A stretch of 32,931 nt of DNA from assembly GCA_007119095.1 (NCBI GenBank), contig SKQI01000034.1, forward strand, positions 1-32,931, written 5' to 3'. The DNA is from Wenzhouxiangella sp. GTDB taxonomy: Bacteria > Pseudomonadota > Gammaproteobacteria > Xanthomonadales > Wenzhouxiangellaceae. The notes beneath the pieces are model-generated. The model searched no databases, was not told the DNA's origin, and saw nothing but the letters and a program-made list of their open reading frames with translations. A program made the translations under genes and the position numbers. Each line of letters begins with the position of its first letter. Position 1 is the stretch's first letter. This document shows positions 1 to 6,791 of the stretch, piece after piece.

Positions 1-1202
1 GTGGCGAGGCTGTAGCGAAATGGCTCGGTGCTGAACCATTTCAGCACGTAGCTGACCAGTCCGGCGTCATCGGCCGGGAAGCGTGTGCGCAAATCGTTGG
101 CAAAGTCGCGGGTTCGCGGGTTGCGGCCCTCGGGCAGGTTCAGATAATAGCTTCGGGCTGATTCAGGCAGACTGGCAGGGCCAAAGGCGGTCGTGACTGA
201 CCTGGCTTCGTATTGCGTCAGAGTGGTGATCGGGTTTCGAGCCAGCAGCTCGCGCGTGCTGGTCAGGCGGGAATCTTCCGGGCCGGTGCGTGGATGATCG
301 AGGGCGAAAAGCCAGCGTCGTTCGTGCGGCTCCAATTGGACAAGATGCTCGAATTGACCAGCTTCATCGACTTCCTCGACCTCCGGCAATGGTAATGATC
401 GATCCGCCATCCGCGAACGTCTCCAGGTGCTGCCATCGAGCTCGGTCAGGACCGGTCCCCGCCAATAGCGGAGGTCGGCAGGTGGTGGTTCACCATTCGG
501 AAACTCAACCCGCATGGCCGGGCTGTCATCGAGGAATAGATTGGCGATGCTGCCGGCAGTCAGTTCGTCAGACAAGCCGGTTCGACCATCCATGCTTTGT
601 TGAGGCAGGCCCCAGAGGGGCTGAGCCAGGCGTGGGAACAGGACAAACAGCATGGTAGCGACGGGCAGGGCGAGCATGAGCATGACGGCCGCTTGCCGGC
701 ACTGGCCAAGGAGCTCGGCACTTCGTCCACGAACTGAACTGGCCAGCGTAACGCTCTGCAGCTGCTGGACGCTGATCAAGGCCATGGTAGCCGTCCATGC
801 ACCAATCGCCAAGTAGACCAGATAAACCAGGCGTTCGTTGAACAGGAATTGCGCCGTCATCATGAAGAAACAGAGGCCGGCGACCAGGCGCAGGTCGCGC
901 GGCGAAAACATCTCCATCAACTTGGCAGCCATCATCATGCACAGCAAGGTGGTCGCTGCGCGTCGGCTCCAGTGGCCACCGCTGGCGACGACAACGAGAA
1001 CAAGCAGGATGACGCTGATCGACAAGCGCAGAAGGGCTGGTGGTGCCGACCATGAACGCAGCGCAGCCGCAGCGCGCCAGCCCACCATCAGCAAAAACAG
1101 GGCGGCCAACCACGCCGGCATGGCCATCAGGTGCGGTGCCGAGGTAATGGTCAATGCAGCAAGGACCCAGATGACCGGGTTGGCCGGGTGTTTACTGTTC
1201 AT
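1..1202 (-). CDS. tgpA: TgpA-like transglutaminase (DUF3488), partial, C-terminus missing
   Basis: The frame is open from ATG at 1202 to the left edge, about 400 residues. The N-terminal ~180 residues are a run of hydrophobic segments typical of the DUF3488 membrane part of TgpA, including stretches such as LLVLVVVASGG and FFMMTAQFLF. A periplasmic portion follows, with motifs such as YWRGPVLTELDGSTW, SYYLNLPEGRNPRTRDFA and VLKWFSTEPFRYSL that come just before the transglutaminase core. In Pseudomonas TgpA the catalytic Cys is near residue 404, so it would lie just outside this window. The start overlaps the stop of the DUF58 gene (ATGA), so translation is probably coupled. The family is an inner-membrane enzyme with a periplasmic transglutaminase domain; its substrate is unknown. 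The visible part is intact with no frameshift. Confidence 0.85.
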   Translation of the reverse strand, partial: MNSKHPANPVIWVLAALTITSAPHLMAMPAWLAALFLLMVGWRAAAALRSWSAPPALLRLSISVILLVLVVVASGGHWSRRAATTLLCMMMAAKLMEMFSPRDLRLVAGLCFFMMTAQFLFNERLVYLVYLAIGAWTATMALISVQQLQSVTLASSVRGRSAELLGQCRQAAVMLMLALPVATMLFVLFPRLAQPLWGLPQQSMDGRTGLSDELTAGSIANLFLDDSPAMRVEFPNGEPPPADLRYWRGPVLTELDGSTWRRSRMADRSLPLPEVEEVDEAGQFEHLVQLEPHERRWLFALDHPRTGPEDSRLTSTRELLARNPITTLTQYEARSVTTAFGPASLPESARSYYLNLPEGRNPRTRDFANDLRTRFPADDAGLVSYVLKWFSTEPFRYSLA

Positions 1203-2179
1203 CGGCCAAGCTCTGCCAGCGCCCGCAGGCAGGCGTTGCGGTGCTGCTCATCGCCGGCCGGTCCAAGTTTCTCCGCGCCCAGATCAAGCACCCAACTGCG
1301 TTGCACGCGAGCGGCCATCAGCACCCAGGCGGTCAGCACGGAAATTCGCTGCTCGATATCTTTTCCGGGCGCTGAAGCCAGCCGGAGTTCCAGCACATCG
1401 GCCTGTTCCTGTCGCAGTTCGCGTGCCAGCAGCGATTGATGGCGTTGGCTTTGTTTCCAGGCCACGAGATGCAGTGGGTCGCCTTCGCGCCAGCCACGCA
1501 GGCTATGAAAGTCCTCGCCTTGTGGCTCGGAGGCGGTCTCGCTGCCCTGGCTGCCCCCGCCGGTCACCGGCAGGGGTGGTGCTGGCTGCGCCGGTTTCGG
1601 CCAGACCAGGACCGGCTGTTCAGGCCAGAACCAGGACCAGGCCTCGAAAAGCCCGAGCGGATGATGGGTCTGGATTCGAAGTCGTGACACCTGCATCCAG
1701 CCGCGACGTTCCGTCGGAATTTCGATTTCGATCTCGTCGCTCTGGCCATGGTTCAGAGCGAACTGGCTTTCCTGCAGCTGACTGGTCAGGCTCAGAGATG
1801 GCCGCGGTCGAGTGTCGTCATTGGCCAGGTTGACTCGCAGCCTGGCGGCTTCGCCAGCGAAGACGGGTGCCGCCCAGCAGTGACGTATCGCAAGGCCGTG
1901 GAGATTGAAGAAGGCCATCAGCATGCTGTTGACGGCCAGGCCGGCCACGATAAAGGCGGTAAGCAGACCAAGGTTGTTGTTGAAGTTCAGGCTGCCCATG
2001 ACCATCGCCAGCGTGATCAGGCCGAATGCCCACCCGAACCGGGTTGGCAGAATAAAGATCTGACGATAGCTCAGGAGCAGCGGCGGCTTGCTTGGTCCAC
2101 GTCGTTGGATCCATCGGTCGGCCCAGCGTCGGAAAGTGGCACGCCAGGCCGCTGTGGTTGGATCAGCAGGGGGGGCCAT
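1199..2179 (-). CDS. DUF58 domain membrane protein
   Basis: 326 residues. Two adjacent hydrophobic segments lie at about residues 48-66 and 70-91, followed by a soluble region. The DUF58 hallmark LRGWREGDPLHLVAW lies in the C-terminal half. DUF58 proteins have a von Willebrand A-like fold and are almost always encoded next to a MoxR ATPase, as here; MoxR partners are thought to act on VWA-type proteins. The gene starts 29 bp after moxR and its stop overlaps the tgpA start by ATGA, so the three form one transcription unit. The biochemical role is unknown; envelope maintenance or stress is inferred from TgpA and from the membrane anchor. A weak AAGG lies before the ATG at 2179. Confidence 0.88.
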   Translation of the reverse strand: MAPPADPTTAAWRATFRRWADRWIQRRGPSKPPLLLSYRQIFILPTRFGWAFGLITLAMVMGSLNFNNNLGLLTAFIVAGLAVNSMLMAFFNLHGLAIRHCWAAPVFAGEAARLRVNLANDDTRPRPSLSLTSQLQESQFALNHGQSDEIEIEIPTERRGWMQVSRLRIQTHHPLGLFEAWSWFWPEQPVLVWPKPAQPAPPLPVTGGGSQGSETASEPQGEDFHSLRGWREGDPLHLVAWKQSQRHQSLLARELRQEQADVLELRLASAPGKDIEQRISVLTAWVLMAARVQRSWVLDLGAEKLGPAGDEQHRNACLRALAELGR

Positions 2180-2208
2180 GGACGCCTTCGAGCTGGCTCA
2201 GGCCGGGC

Positions 2209-3159
2209 TCATGGGATCGCGGTCGATCCGAGGATTTCATCAATGACCTCCTGATGGCCAAGGCCCGATTCCGGTTGGATCTGGAGGCGGTGGGCAGCCA
2301 GTCCGGGAAAGACGGTTTTGACGCTCTCTGGAGTGCAATACGCCACCTGATTCAGAAACGCATGGGCGCGCGCAGTGCGAATCAGGGCCAACCCTGCCCG
2401 GGGCGACAGTCCGACGCGAACAGCAGCGTGGGAGCGGGTCGCCGCGATCAGGGCCTGAATGTAATCCAGGACCGGCTCGGAGACATGCAGTTCCGCTGCC
2501 TGTGTGGCCAGCGCCAGCACGGCTTGCGGGCTCAGGCTGGGCTTCAGGTTGGCCAGGTACTCGCGCCGATCCGGCTCGATCAACAAACGTCGCTCTTCGG
2601 CCGGCGACGGGTAACCGATTCGGGTGCGTAGTAGAAAGCGGTCGAGCTGAGAGTCGGGCAGCGGATAGGTGCCGACCATGTCCAGGGGGTTCTGGGTGGC
2701 GATGACGAAAAAGGGTTGCGGCAGCGCATGGGTCTGGCCGTCAACCGTGACCTGTCCCTCTGCCATGGCTTCCAGCAGCGCAGACTGCGTACGCGGCGTG
2801 GCACGATTGATTTCGTCGGCCAGGATGACGTTTGCAAACACCGGCCCCGGCCGAAACTCGAAATTGGCTTCATCCTTGTGGAAGACGGAGACGCCTATGA
2901 TGTCGGCAGGCAACATGTCATTGGTGAATTGGATACGTTGCCAGCTTCCGCCCAGCGTTATCGACATGGCGTGGGCCAGGGTGGTCTTGCCGACACCCGG
3001 AAGGTCTTCAATCAGCAGGTGCCCCCCGGCAAGCAGGGCGGTAAAAGCGAAATCAACCACATCCGCCTTGTCGACGATGACCTTGTTAACCTCGGCCCTC
3101 GCGGTTTGCAGGGCCGAGAAATGGTTCTCCTTCAGCGGCTGTACGGGCGCTTCAGTCAT
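2209..3159 (-). CDS. MoxR-family AAA+ ATPase
   Basis: 316 residues, normal length for MoxR. Walker A LPGVGKT is at about 53-59, Walker B DEINRA at 115-120 and the sensor-1 region ATQNP at 154-158. A C-terminal lid domain contains LSPRAGLALIRTARAHA. MoxR ATPases are hexameric chaperone-like machines that work on VWA-domain partners; here the partner is most likely the DUF58 protein just downstream. The start overlaps the 3' end of phhB by 8 bp and has no good Shine-Dalgarno sequence, so translation probably depends on ribosomes finishing phhB. That ties this envelope module to the phenylalanine hydroxylase genes. Confidence 0.93.
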   Translation of the reverse strand: MTEAPVQPLKENHFSALQTARAEVNKVIVDKADVVDFAFTALLAGGHLLIEDLPGVGKTTLAHAMSITLGGSWQRIQFTNDMLPADIIGVSVFHKDEANFEFRPGPVFANVILADEINRATPRTQSALLEAMAEGQVTVDGQTHALPQPFFVIATQNPLDMVGTYPLPDSQLDRFLLRTRIGYPSPAEERRLLIEPDRREYLANLKPSLSPQAVLALATQAAELHVSEPVLDYIQALIAATRSHAAVRVGLSPRAGLALIRTARAHAFLNQVAYCTPESVKTVFPGLAAHRLQIQPESGLGHQEVIDEILGSTAIP

Positions 3160-3496
3160 CGAGCAAAGCGTTGACTTTGGCCGCGCAAATGAAGTCGTTT
3201 TCGCTCAGCCCGTCAATGGCGTGGGTTGTGAAGTTGATCAGGCAGAAGTTGTAACCGGCTTCGAAGTCCGGGTGATGGGCTTCCTGGTTGGCAATCCAGG
3301 CCATCGCGTTGATGAAAGCCATGGTCTTGTAAAAGCCTTTGAATTCATAGCGACGAAAAATGCGCTTGCCATCGTCGCTGAGCTGCCAGCCCGGGATCTG
3401 GGGCAGCAGTTGCTGAACCCGGTCGGGCGCCAGCGGGTTGCTGCCCCCCTCGCAGGGAACGCACTTCTTTTCGGTCAGATGGTCGTCGGCACTCAT
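3152..3496 (-). CDS. phhB: Pterin-4a-carbinolamine dehydratase
   Basis: 114 residues. It dehydrates 4a-hydroxytetrahydrobiopterin, the product left by phenylalanine hydroxylase, so that the pterin cofactor can be reduced and reused; cytosolic. The catalytic histidines are visible as HH at 74-75 and His92 in FTTHAIDGLSENDF, with the 18-residue spacing known from mammalian DCoH (His61, His62, His79). The N-terminal KCVPCEGG with two cysteines is common in bacterial members. It starts 2 bp after the phhA stop, in the order phhA-phhB found in Pseudomonas. The 3' end overlaps moxR. GGAAG upstream is a plausible Shine-Dalgarno sequence. Confidence 0.95.
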   Translation of the reverse strand: MSADDHLTEKKCVPCEGGSNPLAPDRVQQLLPQIPGWQLSDDGKRIFRRYEFKGFYKTMAFINAMAWIANQEAHHPDFEAGYNFCLINFTTHAIDGLSENDFICAAKVNALLDD

Positions 3497-3498
3497 GG

Positions 3499-4299
3499 TC
3501 AGGCAGCTTCCTTGGCTTTTGGGGGATAGGTAGGCTCAAACTGTCCCAGCGCGCGGGCCTCGCGAATCAGGCCCAGCAGATCGGCGTTGGCGAGCTCGAA
3601 CAGGTCGTTCATTTGATCCAGCACGTAATAGACAGTCTGGTAAATGTCGATCCGGTAGGGAGTACGGAGCGCGTCGATGGGGTCAAAGGGACGGCGCATC
3701 GGTTCATCGCTTTCCAGCGAATAAACCGTTTCGCCCGGCGAGGAGGCAATGCCGCCGCCGTAGATGCGAACGCCGTCGGCGGTCTGCAGCAATCCGAACT
3801 CTACAGTGAACCAGTACAGTCGGGCGAGAAATACGCGCTCTTCCTTGGAAGCGCGAACGCCGGCCTTGCCATAGGCTTCGGTGAAGTCGCCGAACGCCTG
3901 ATGGGTCAGCATGGCTGTGTGGCCGAAAATTTCGTGGAAGATGTCCGGTTCCTGCAGGTAGTCCATTTCCTCGCGCGTGCGGATGAACGAAGCGGCCGGG
4001 AATTTGCGCTCGGCCAGCAGGCGGAAAAAGCGATCAAAGTTGATCAGGGCGGGCACGGGCTCGACCTGCCAGCCGGTTCGTTCATAAAGTGCTTTCGACA
4101 CTTCCAGTGGCTGCGGGATGCGGTCGGTCGGCAGGTTGAGCATGTCGAGTCCATCGAGGAACTCCTGGCATACTCGACCCTGGATCATCTCGATCTGGCG
4201 ATCGTACAGCTCGCTCCAGACCGCATGCTCGTCGTCACTGTAAGGGATAATCCCGTTCTCGTCGGGAACCTTGGCTACGTATTTGCTGGATTTACCCAT
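3499..4299 (-). CDS. phhA: Phenylalanine 4-monooxygenase
   Basis: 266 residues from the chosen ATG at 4299. It hydroxylates L-phenylalanine to L-tyrosine using Fe(II), O2 and tetrahydropterin. The iron ligands are visible as His122 and His127 in FHEIFGHTAML and Glu167 in YWFTVEFGLL. Length matches the compact single-domain bacterial enzyme (Pseudomonas about 262 residues), with no ACT regulatory domain. The frame is open further upstream to 4404, but that extension would run through the divergent promoter region and into the oxidase gene. ATG at 4299 has a good GAGGTG Shine-Dalgarno six bases upstream and gives the family N-terminus MGKSSKYVAK. It heads the phhA-phhB-moxR run. Confidence 0.95.
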   Translation of the reverse strand: MGKSSKYVAKVPDENGIIPYSDDEHAVWSELYDRQIEMIQGRVCQEFLDGLDMLNLPTDRIPQPLEVSKALYERTGWQVEPVPALINFDRFFRLLAERKFPAASFIRTREEMDYLQEPDIFHEIFGHTAMLTHQAFGDFTEAYGKAGVRASKEERVFLARLYWFTVEFGLLQTADGVRIYGGGIASSPGETVYSLESDEPMRRPFDPIDALRTPYRIDIYQTVYYVLDQMNDLFELANADLLGLIREARALGQFEPTYPPKAKEAA

Positions 4300-4314
4300 T
4301 TCGCACCTCGATTC

Positions 4315-4330
4315 GGTTTCAACTGAAACC
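4315..4330. promoter_or_regulatory. Perfect 16-bp inverted repeat, candidate operator of phhA
   Basis: GGTTTCA-AC-TGAAACC: 7-bp arms and a 2-bp centre, 16 bp upstream of the phhA start. It lies at or just downstream of where the phhA transcript should begin, a classic repressor position. It does not match the TyrR/PhhR box (TGTAAA-N6-TTTACA), so the cognate regulator is unknown. Confidence 0.5.
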
Positions 4331-4334
4331 ATAT

Positions 4335-4347
4335 TATCACCGTGATA
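4335..4347. promoter_or_regulatory. 13-bp palindrome in the divergent phhA/oxidase gap
   Basis: TATCAC-C-GTGATA, 6-bp arms around one base, five bases from the neighbouring palindrome. The divergent gap is only 53 bp, so both palindromes can affect both promoters. On the minus strand GATAAT (just inside this palindrome) and on the plus strand TATTAT (4332-4337) are candidate -10 boxes. Confidence 0.45.
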
Positions 4348-4352
4348 CCCAA

Positions 4353-5663
4353 ATGATGACACATGCCGATGAAGGCTGGCCGGGCAGAAGCTGGTACGAA
4401 GCAAAGTCCAATGACCGCTGGTCTGGCAGCGGCAGACTTGCCGGAGATCATGCGCATGATGTTGTCATTGTGGGGGGCGGCCTGGCCGGCATCAGCACGG
4501 CTGTCGGTCTTGTCGAAAGAGGGATTAAGTCGATCTGTATGCTGGAGAATGAGTTGCCTGGTGCCGGTGCGTCCGGCCGGAACGGCGGCTTTGTCTTTGC
4601 TGGCTATTCGCTCGCCAATGATGCGCTGATAAAACAGGTTGGTAGCGCTGAAGCAACGGCGCTGCATGGCTGGACCCGCGATGCCGTTGGCCTGGTGCGA
4701 AACCGCATCGACCGCTTCGGACTCGCCTGCGATGTCAACGACGCCGGGGTGGTACTGGCAGACTGGTTTGGTGACGATGAGCGTCTCGCCCGATTCGCCG
4801 ATCGAATGCGACAGCAACTGGCATTCGGGCTTGAGTTTTTGTCCAGGGAACAGTTGGCCAGGCATGTCAACTCTCCCCGCTACGGGGCAGGGCTGTTCGA
4901 GCCTGCCAGTTTCCACTTCAATCCATTGGCCCACATTCTCGGCCTGGCTGACTGGCTGCGCGAGAAAGGGGTTGCGGTTCATGAACGCTCACCCGTGCGC
5001 CGGGTGGAACGCTGTGGTGATGGTTGGGTCGTTCATGTCGATGGCGGTCGCGTGCGGGCAGCCGAGGTGGTGCTGACCACTGGTGGTTACGACCGTACGC
5101 TAAGGCCCGCGGTACAGCGCGCCCTGCAACCCATAGCGACTTACATTGCCGTGACCGAGCCGTTGGGGTCCAGGCTGAGTGATTTGCTGCCTCGCCCGGT
5201 TGCCGTCTATGACACGCGATTTGCTTTTGACTATTTTCGGCCGCTGCCGGACACCCGCCTGCTCTGGGGAGGGCGCATTTCGATCGCTGATCGCCGCCCG
5301 GCAGCGATCAGGAAACTGCTGGCAGGTGATCTGCAGCGCGTGTTTCCAGAGCTGAGCGGGGTAGCCTTCGCGCAGGCCTGGGGAGGCTGGATGAGCTATG
5401 CCCGACATGAAATGCCGCTGCTTGGGCGGTGCCGCGACGGGCTATGGTACGGCCTGGCTTTCGGTGGCCACGGTATGGCAACCACGACCCTGGCCGGAGA
5501 AGTGCTCGCCGAGGCCATCCTGGGGCAAACCGATCGAATCAGCCGCTTTCAACGCTGGCAGCCGCGCTGGGCCGGTGGGCTGATCGGTCGTGGCGTGGCT
5601 CAGTCTCGCTACTGGTGGTTGCAGACACTGGATCGCTGCCGTGACTGGCGAGGTTGCCCCTAG
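4353..5663 (+). CDS. FAD-dependent oxidoreductase, DAO family (PuuB/OrdL-like)
   Basis: 436 residues. An N-terminal Rossmann motif VVIVGGGLAGISTA at about residues 37-50 is followed by the ENELPGAGASGRNGGF stretch typical of the gamma-glutamylputrescine oxidase/OrdL group of the D-amino-acid oxidase family. A C-terminal FAD segment with YGLAFGGHGMATTTLAGE closes the fold. Such enzymes oxidise secondary or primary amines with FAD and O2; the substrate cannot be read from sequence. No glutamine synthetase-like or aldehyde dehydrogenase partners of a puu pathway are present nearby. Two adjacent ATGs (4353, 4356) are possible starts, neither with a Shine-Dalgarno. The gene is divergent from phhA, so shared regulation with aromatic amino acid turnover is possible but unproven. 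Confidence 0.85.
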   Translation: MMTHADEGWPGRSWYEAKSNDRWSGSGRLAGDHAHDVVIVGGGLAGISTAVGLVERGIKSICMLENELPGAGASGRNGGFVFAGYSLANDALIKQVGSAEATALHGWTRDAVGLVRNRIDRFGLACDVNDAGVVLADWFGDDERLARFADRMRQQLAFGLEFLSREQLARHVNSPRYGAGLFEPASFHFNPLAHILGLADWLREKGVAVHERSPVRRVERCGDGWVVHVDGGRVRAAEVVLTTGGYDRTLRPAVQRALQPIATYIAVTEPLGSRLSDLLPRPVAVYDTRFAFDYFRPLPDTRLLWGGRISIADRRPAAIRKLLAGDLQRVFPELSGVAFAQAWGGWMSYARHEMPLLGRCRDGLWYGLAFGGHGMATTTLAGEVLAEAILGQTDRISRFQRWQPRWAGGLIGRGVAQSRYWWLQTLDRCRDWRGCP

Positions 5664-5696
5664 GAAATTTCCTAGCTATCTAGGAGATTTCCTAGG
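5659..5696 (+). repeat. 17-bp hairpin made of two nested palindromes at the oxidase stop codon
   Basis: Arms 5659-5675 and 5680-5696 with a CTAT loop pair over all 17 positions, one of them G-U in RNA. Each arm is itself a palindrome: CTAGGAAATTTCCTAG (5660-5675) is perfect and CTAGGAGATTTCCTAG (5680-5695) has one changed pair. They can also be read as direct repeats with a 20-bp period. The TAG stop of the oxidase (5661-5663) is inside the first arm. No U-tract follows, so it is not a standard intrinsic terminator; an RNA-stability element or a protein-binding site is possible. Confidence 0.7.
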
Positions 5697-5806
5697 CACA
5701 AGCGGGGCAATTGTCCATTTCGCGCTGTCGGCCTGGCTGCGACCATATCGCTACCCTTCTTGCTGGTAGGGCGCACCCATAAGTCAGTGCGACTTCCTGG
5801 GGCTTG

Positions 5807-5835
5807 GGCGGCACAGCTTTGTGCCGCCTTTTTTT
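5807..5835 (+). terminator. Strong intrinsic terminator upstream of prpB
   Basis: GGCGGCACA (5807-5815), loop GCTT, TGTGCCGCC (5820-5828), then seven T. It most simply ends the oxidase transcript. It lies 72 bp before prpB, so a prpB promoter has to be between it and the gene unless it acts as an attenuator. The preceding 5700-5806 holds two small inverted repeats (CTACC/GGTAG and AAGTC/GACTT) but no recognisable gene. Confidence 0.85.
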
Positions 5836-5862
5836 ATGGCTGGTCGGCGAGATTTCGCATGC

Positions 5863-5868
5863 TAGAAT
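5863..5868 (+). promoter_or_regulatory. Candidate -10 box of prpB
   Basis: TAGAAT lies after the terminator and about 38 bp before the prpB ATG. I see no good -35 partner, so this may be an activator-dependent promoter. No prpR gene or clear sigma-54 site is visible. Confidence 0.35.
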
Positions 5869-5906
5869 TCCAGGTTTACCTTGACCAGGAATTTAGCGGA
5901 GGGTCG

Positions 5907-6791
5907 ATGAGTACACAAACGCCGGGTGCGCGTTTTCGTCAGCTGGTTGCCGAGCAGGCGCCGCTGCAAATCGTTGGGACCATCAACGCTTACACAGCCA
6001 TCCTGGCTGAGCAGGCGGGGCACAAGGCCATCTACCTGTCCGGCGCCGGTGTCGCCAATGCCTCTTATGGTTTGCCGGATCTTGGGATAACCCAATTATC
6101 AGACGTGGTGGAAGATGCCAGCCGCATCACCGGTCGCTGCGATCTGCCGCTGCTGGTCGATATCGATACCGGCTGGGGAAGCGCGTTCAATATCAGTCGA
6201 ACAATTCGTGAGATGGAGCGCGCCGGTGTTGCCGCCGTGCACCTGGAAGACCAGGTTCAGGCCAAGCGTTGTGGCCATCGGCCCAATAAAGCGCTGGTCA
6301 GCGCCGAGGAAATGGTAGATCGGGTGCGCGCCGCGGTTGACGCGCGTCATGACGAGAGCTTCGTTTTCATGGCGCGTACGGATGCTCATGCCAGCGAGGG
6401 TATGGCATCGGCACTGGACCGGGCCAATCGCTACGTCGAAGCGGGCGCCGACATGATTTTTGCCGAAGCCCTGCACAGCCTGGACGAGTTTCGCGCCTTC
6501 GCCAGCCAGGTCCCGGTGCCGGTGCTCGCCAATATCACCGAATTCGGGCGCACTCCGCTGTTCAACGTCGCTGAACTCGGCGAGGCCGGCATCGGCATGG
6601 TGCTTTATCCGCTGAGTGCGTTTCGGGCGATGAGTCGGGCCGCCGTGCAGGTTTACGAGTCGATAGCCAGTGATGGTGATCAGAAGGCAGTGGTCGATAT
6701 CATGCAAACTCGCGCTGAGCTGTATGAAGCGCTCGGCTACCACGATTTCGAAAATAAACTGGATCAATTATTCAAAGAGGATCAGCAATGA
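5907..6791 (+). CDS. prpB: 2-methylisocitrate lyase
   Basis: 294 residues. It splits 2-methylisocitrate into pyruvate and succinate, the last step of the methylcitrate cycle for propionate. The isocitrate lyase/PEP mutase signature KRCGH is at 120-124 with the catalytic Cys122, and the Mg-binding DIDTGWG is at 86-92. The start at 5907 has a good GGAGGG Shine-Dalgarno; the frame is open upstream to about 5760, but that would run through the terminator and gives no family sequence. The stop overlaps the prpC start by 4 bp (ATGA), so translation is coupled. The neighbours prpD or acnD/prpF and the regulator prpR of usual prp clusters are absent. Confidence 0.95.
   Translation: MSTQTPGARFRQLVAEQAPLQIVGTINAYTAILAEQAGHKAIYLSGAGVANASYGLPDLGITQLSDVVEDASRITGRCDLPLLVDIDTGWGSAFNISRTIREMERAGVAAVHLEDQVQAKRCGHRPNKALVSAEEMVDRVRAAVDARHDESFVFMARTDAHASEGMASALDRANRYVEAGADMIFAEALHSLDEFRAFASQVPVPVLANITEFGRTPLFNVAELGEAGIGMVLYPLSAFRAMSRAAVQVYESIASDGDQKAVVDIMQTRAELYEALGYHDFENKLDQLFKEDQQ

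Noticed and set aside
568..1113. A 181-residue minus-strand frame in the tgpA region that could suggest a frameshift
   Set aside because: It is a different frame from the true one. The tgpA frame reads without interruption from 1202 to the left edge with clear TgpA sequence, so there is no frameshift.
838..1833. A 331-residue plus-strand open frame
   Set aside because: It lies antisense to tgpA and the DUF58 gene, is rich in Arg, Ala and Pro as expected for an antisense frame at this G+C, and has no family features.
4300..4404. Upstream extension of phhA to 4404
   Set aside because: It would cross the palindromes and overlap the divergent oxidase gene; the family N-terminus and a good ribosome site are at 4299.
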